Both the position numbers and the translations under genes were made by a program. Below, piece after piece: positions 51,492 to 53,114 of a stretch of 53,114 nucleotides of DNA (within the stretch, counting starts at the first letter, position 1; the number at the start of each line of letters is the position of its first letter). Source of the stretch: Bacteroidales bacterium (GTDB taxonomy: Bacteria > Bacteroidota > Bacteroidia > Bacteroidales > Marinilabiliaceae); the NCBI GenBank assembly GCA_024401415.1, contig JAKSLC010000002.1:1-53114 (forward strand), given 5' to 3'. A model generated the notes under the pieces. The model saw only the letters and a program-made list of their open reading frames with translations. It was not told the origin of the DNA and did no database searches.

Positions 51492-52346
51492 ATGATTCCA
51501 GATTTTGATCAATATTTAAGCGAGTTTATTGATAATGCTATAAAGGAGGATGTCGGTGACGGAGATCACTCTTCTCTCTCTTGTATCCCAGCAGAGGCAA
51601 TAGATCGCGCGCAACTCATTTGTAAGGAAGAGGGTATCATCGCCGGTATCGATGTGGCTAAAAAAGTATTCCTTCGTCTCGATCCTACTACTAAGTTTGA
51701 GCAGTTTATCCAGGATGGTACTGCTGTTAAGAAGGGCGATATCGCTTTTAAGGTTGAACTTCATACTCAGAAACTCCTCCTCGCAGAGCGTTTGGTCCTC
51801 AATATCATGCAGCACATGAGTGGTATTGCTACCACTACAAACAAGTATGTTAAGATTATTGATGGCCTTCATACCCGTCTTCTCGATACTCGTAAAACTA
51901 CTCCAGGTATGCGACTTTTAGATAAGTTGGCTGTCAAAATCGGTGGCGGTGTAAATCACCGTATCGGACTTTTTGATATGATTATGCTCAAGGATAATCA
52001 CGTCGATTTCGCTGGTGGTATCGTAGAGGCTATCGAACGTGCACAGAAATACCTGAAGGATACTAATCGCGATTTGAAGATCGAACTTGAGGTAAGAAGC
52101 ATGGAGGAACTCGAAATAGCACTCCAGCATGGCGGCGTAGATCGCGTAATGCTCGATAATTTCGATATCCCAACAACTCGTAAAGCTGTCGAGCGTATCG
52201 CCGGAACAGTTGAAACAGAGTCTTCTGGCGGTATCACTATTGACACATTGCGTGCTTATGCAGAGACTGGCGTAGATTATATCTCAGTCGGTGCATTGAC
52301 ACATCATGTGGCTAGTTTGGATATGAGCTTGAAGGCAATCAACTAA
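51492..52346 (+). CDS. nadC: Nicotinate-nucleotide pyrophosphorylase (carboxylating)
   Basis: This 284-aa quinolinate phosphoribosyltransferase makes nicotinate mononucleotide from quinolinate and PRPP in de novo NAD synthesis. Motifs include KEDVGDGDHSS, AERLVLNIMQHMSGIAT, LDTRKTTPGMR with the substrate-binding Arg-Lys, GGVNHRIGLFDMIMLKDNH, and the final GGITIDTLRAYAETGVDYISVG. Length is typical. The nadA and nadB genes are not in the window. It is probably cotranscribed with the DUF4783 gene. Confidence 0.97.
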   Translation: MIPDFDQYLSEFIDNAIKEDVGDGDHSSLSCIPAEAIDRAQLICKEEGIIAGIDVAKKVFLRLDPTTKFEQFIQDGTAVKKGDIAFKVELHTQKLLLAERLVLNIMQHMSGIATTTNKYVKIIDGLHTRLLDTRKTTPGMRLLDKLAVKIGGGVNHRIGLFDMIMLKDNHVDFAGGIVEAIERAQKYLKDTNRDLKIELEVRSMEELEIALQHGGVDRVMLDNFDIPTTRKAVERIAGTVETESSGGITIDTLRAYAETGVDYISVGALTHHVASLDMSLKAIN

Positions 52347-52372
52347 AAGCCAAGTTAAATCAGTCTCTTCGT

Positions 52373-52403
52373 GTTGCAGAATAGAGAAATATTCCTATCT
52401 TTG
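52373..52403 (+). promoter_or_regulatory. Promoter of the structured RNA candidate
   Basis: GTTG at 52373-52376 (one mismatch from TTTG), a 19-base spacer and TATCTTTG at 52396-52403. Initiation would fall near 52410, before the structured region. Confidence 0.65.
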
Positions 52404-52409
52404 TAGTAC

Positions 52410-52619
52410 AGAAATGAGATATCAAAGACATAGTCGCACTGGATTCTTTGATTGTTAAACTCAACAGAAATAATCAAAAGGGCGACGCTAATTGTTACAA
52501 TGGCGGGCTTCACCACGTAAGTGGTTGCCACTTTTTCGGCACGGAAGATTACAGACGTAATAAGGCACCCTATTCCTATTATATAGGAGTTTAAATAATC
52601 CGGCCGTGCGACTTTTTTC
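52410..52619 (+). ncRNA. Structured non-coding RNA candidate (about 210 nt)
   Basis: No ORF explains this stretch. A closing stem joins AGTCGCAC (52432-52439) with GTGCGACT (52606-52613), continued inward by GGATT/AATCC (52441-52445 with 52597-52601), and T6 at 52613-52618 makes the same stem a terminator. Inside lie small hairpins: CTTTGATT with AATCAAAAG (one bulge), CCAC/GTGG around GTAA, TGCC/GGCA, ATTAC/GTAAT, and TCCTAT/ATAGGA near 52575. Two competing pairings exist: GTCGC (52433-52437) with GCGAC (52482-52486), and GCACGG (52539-52544) with CCGTGC (52604-52609). It could be 6S-like (compare the 6S-Flavo family), a trans-acting sRNA or a riboswitch. The family is unidentified. Confidence 0.65.
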
Positions 52620-52624
52620 TATAC

Positions 52625-52661
52625 AACGACTTAGCGGTTTTCTCCCCTAAGTCGTTTTTTT
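52625..52661 (+). terminator. Second intrinsic terminator after the RNA candidate
   Basis: AACGACTTAG (52625-52634) pairs with CTAAGTCGTT (52647-52656) with a 12-base loop and seven T. It lies directly after the T run of the first terminator, so two terminators stand in tandem. Confidence 0.9.
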
Positions 52662-52696
52662 ATTCCCTTTTTACGCCGCCTTCCCTTTGTTGAATC

Positions 52697-52763
52697 CATA
52701 ACCTTCCCTTAACCCTTCCATAAGGCTCGGCTTAACCCTCCTAATGCTTCCTCCGTCTTCCAA
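52697..52763. repeat. Degenerate 11-bp tandem array E
   Basis: Six units of 11 bases (one of 12) can be aligned: CATAACCTTCC, CTTAACCCTTCC, ATAAGGCTCGG, CTTAACCCTCC, TAATGCTTCCT and CCGTCTTCCAA. The match is much looser than in arrays A-D. It lies between the RNA terminators and the alcohol dehydrogenase promoter. Confidence 0.5.
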
Positions 52764-52836
52764 TGACTTGCAGATCCTTGTCTCATTGCTATTATTGTCA
52801 TCTATCCCTGTTTTTGAAATCGTTCTAATTCATCTA

Positions 52837-52866
52837 TTTGTCCCTCCATTATTTTTCTTATCTTTG
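52837..52866 (+). promoter_or_regulatory. Promoter of the alcohol dehydrogenase gene
   Basis: TTTG at 52837-52840, an 18-base spacer and TATCTTTG at 52859-52866, 23 bases before the ATG at 52889. This is one of the best promoters in the window and makes the gene independent of the RNA upstream. Confidence 0.8.
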
Positions 52867-52888
52867 TCTAGACTTAAATATTACTACA

Positions 52889-53114
52889 ATGAACAATTTT
52901 ACTTTCTTTAGCCCTACTAAGTTCGTTTTCGGTAAGGGCGTTGAAGCGCGAACAGGTGATCTATGTAAACAATTCGGTGCAACTAAGGTTCTTTTGGTAT
53001 ATGGTGGAGGCTGCGTAGTTCGTAACGGTTTACTATCTAGAGTGGAAGATTCTCTTAAGTCTGCTGGTGTAGCTTATGTTGAATTCGGTGGTATTCAGCC
53101 TAATCCTATTGATA
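52889..53114 (+). CDS. Iron-containing alcohol dehydrogenase, partial (5' end only)
   Basis: The frame from ATG 52889 stays open to the window edge (75 codons). It reads MNNFTFFSPTKFVFGKG at the start and VLLVYGGGCVVRNGLL further on, the nucleotide-binding N-terminus of iron-dependent group III dehydrogenases of the BdhA/YqhD kind (NAD(P)H-dependent aldehyde or butanol reduction). The metal-binding half lies outside the window, so substrate and completeness cannot be judged. Confidence 0.85.
   Translation, partial: MNNFTFFSPTKFVFGKGVEARTGDLCKQFGATKVLLVYGGGCVVRNGLLSRVEDSLKSAGVAYVEFGGIQPNPID

Noticed and set aside
52410..52619. tmRNA, RNase P RNA, SRP RNA or a cobalamin riboswitch
   Set aside because: None of their conserved core sequences could be recognised, and the length is wrong for tmRNA and RNase P RNA. 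This was judged by eye, not by a covariance search.

Overview
The window is chromosomal DNA from a member of the Bacteroidales, probably close to Prevotellaceae (the family is an inference). The evidence is the recurrent Bacteroidetes-type promoter (TTTG, about 19 bases, then TAnnTTTG), the near absence of Shine-Dalgarno sequences, a complete moxR-DUF58-batABCDE cluster, an azlCD pair, LytS/LytTR signalling and many secreted or periplasmic proteins. I see no prophage, insertion sequence, CRISPR array, tRNA or rRNA gene. Most genes are core genes.

Layout. 0.2-3.5 kb: ahcY and an isolated chemoreceptor. 3.5-7.6 kb: a trp operon, trpEGDC, preceded by a good promoter, a Trp-rich leader peptide and an attenuator, and closed by a strong terminator. 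It lacks trpB, trpF and trpA. 7.6-13.2 kb: a SpoU-type RNA methyltransferase, a nucleotide-sugar dehydrogenase (minus strand), a secreted GH31 alpha-xylosidase-like enzyme and a secreted CE1-type esterase. 13.4-21 kb: leuS, a membrane protein, tsaD, an ABC exporter and a YitT-family protein. 20.9-33.0 kb (minus strand): one long collinear run from moxR through batE to a beta-helix lipoprotein, an endonuclease/exonuclease/phosphatase-fold protein, a SseB-like protein and a HAD phosphatase gene broken by one in-frame amber codon. 33.4-38.7 kb: an M20 amidohydrolase, an NfeD-like protein, azlCD, a small membrane protein and aspS. 38.7-43.4 kb (minus): a TPR/histidine-kinase-like protein whose expected phospho-histidine is Lys, a LytTR regulator with its LytS-type kinase, and def. 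43.8-53.1 kb (plus): GT2 and an ECF-like sigma factor, then panB with an RNA-processing run (RluA, RNase D-like, RlmI-like, DEAD-box helicase), a DUF4783-like protein with nadC, a structured non-coding RNA candidate, and the start of an iron-dependent alcohol dehydrogenase at the window edge.

The most unusual signals are not protein-coding. (1) Five intergenic regions carry short degenerate tandem arrays with a unit of 11 bp (partly 10 bp). Each array has its own sequence, but the period is shared and each sits upstream of a TAnnTTTG box. (2) A roughly 210-nt structured RNA candidate at about 52.41-52.62 kb has its own promoter, a long-range closing stem that doubles as a terminator, and competing helices. 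(3) The trp leader shows the full logic of Trp-codon attenuation. Coding oddities are the amber HAD gene, the Lys-substituted kinase and the polyglutamine tract in BatC. All calls come from reading the sequence; no search or folding program was run.
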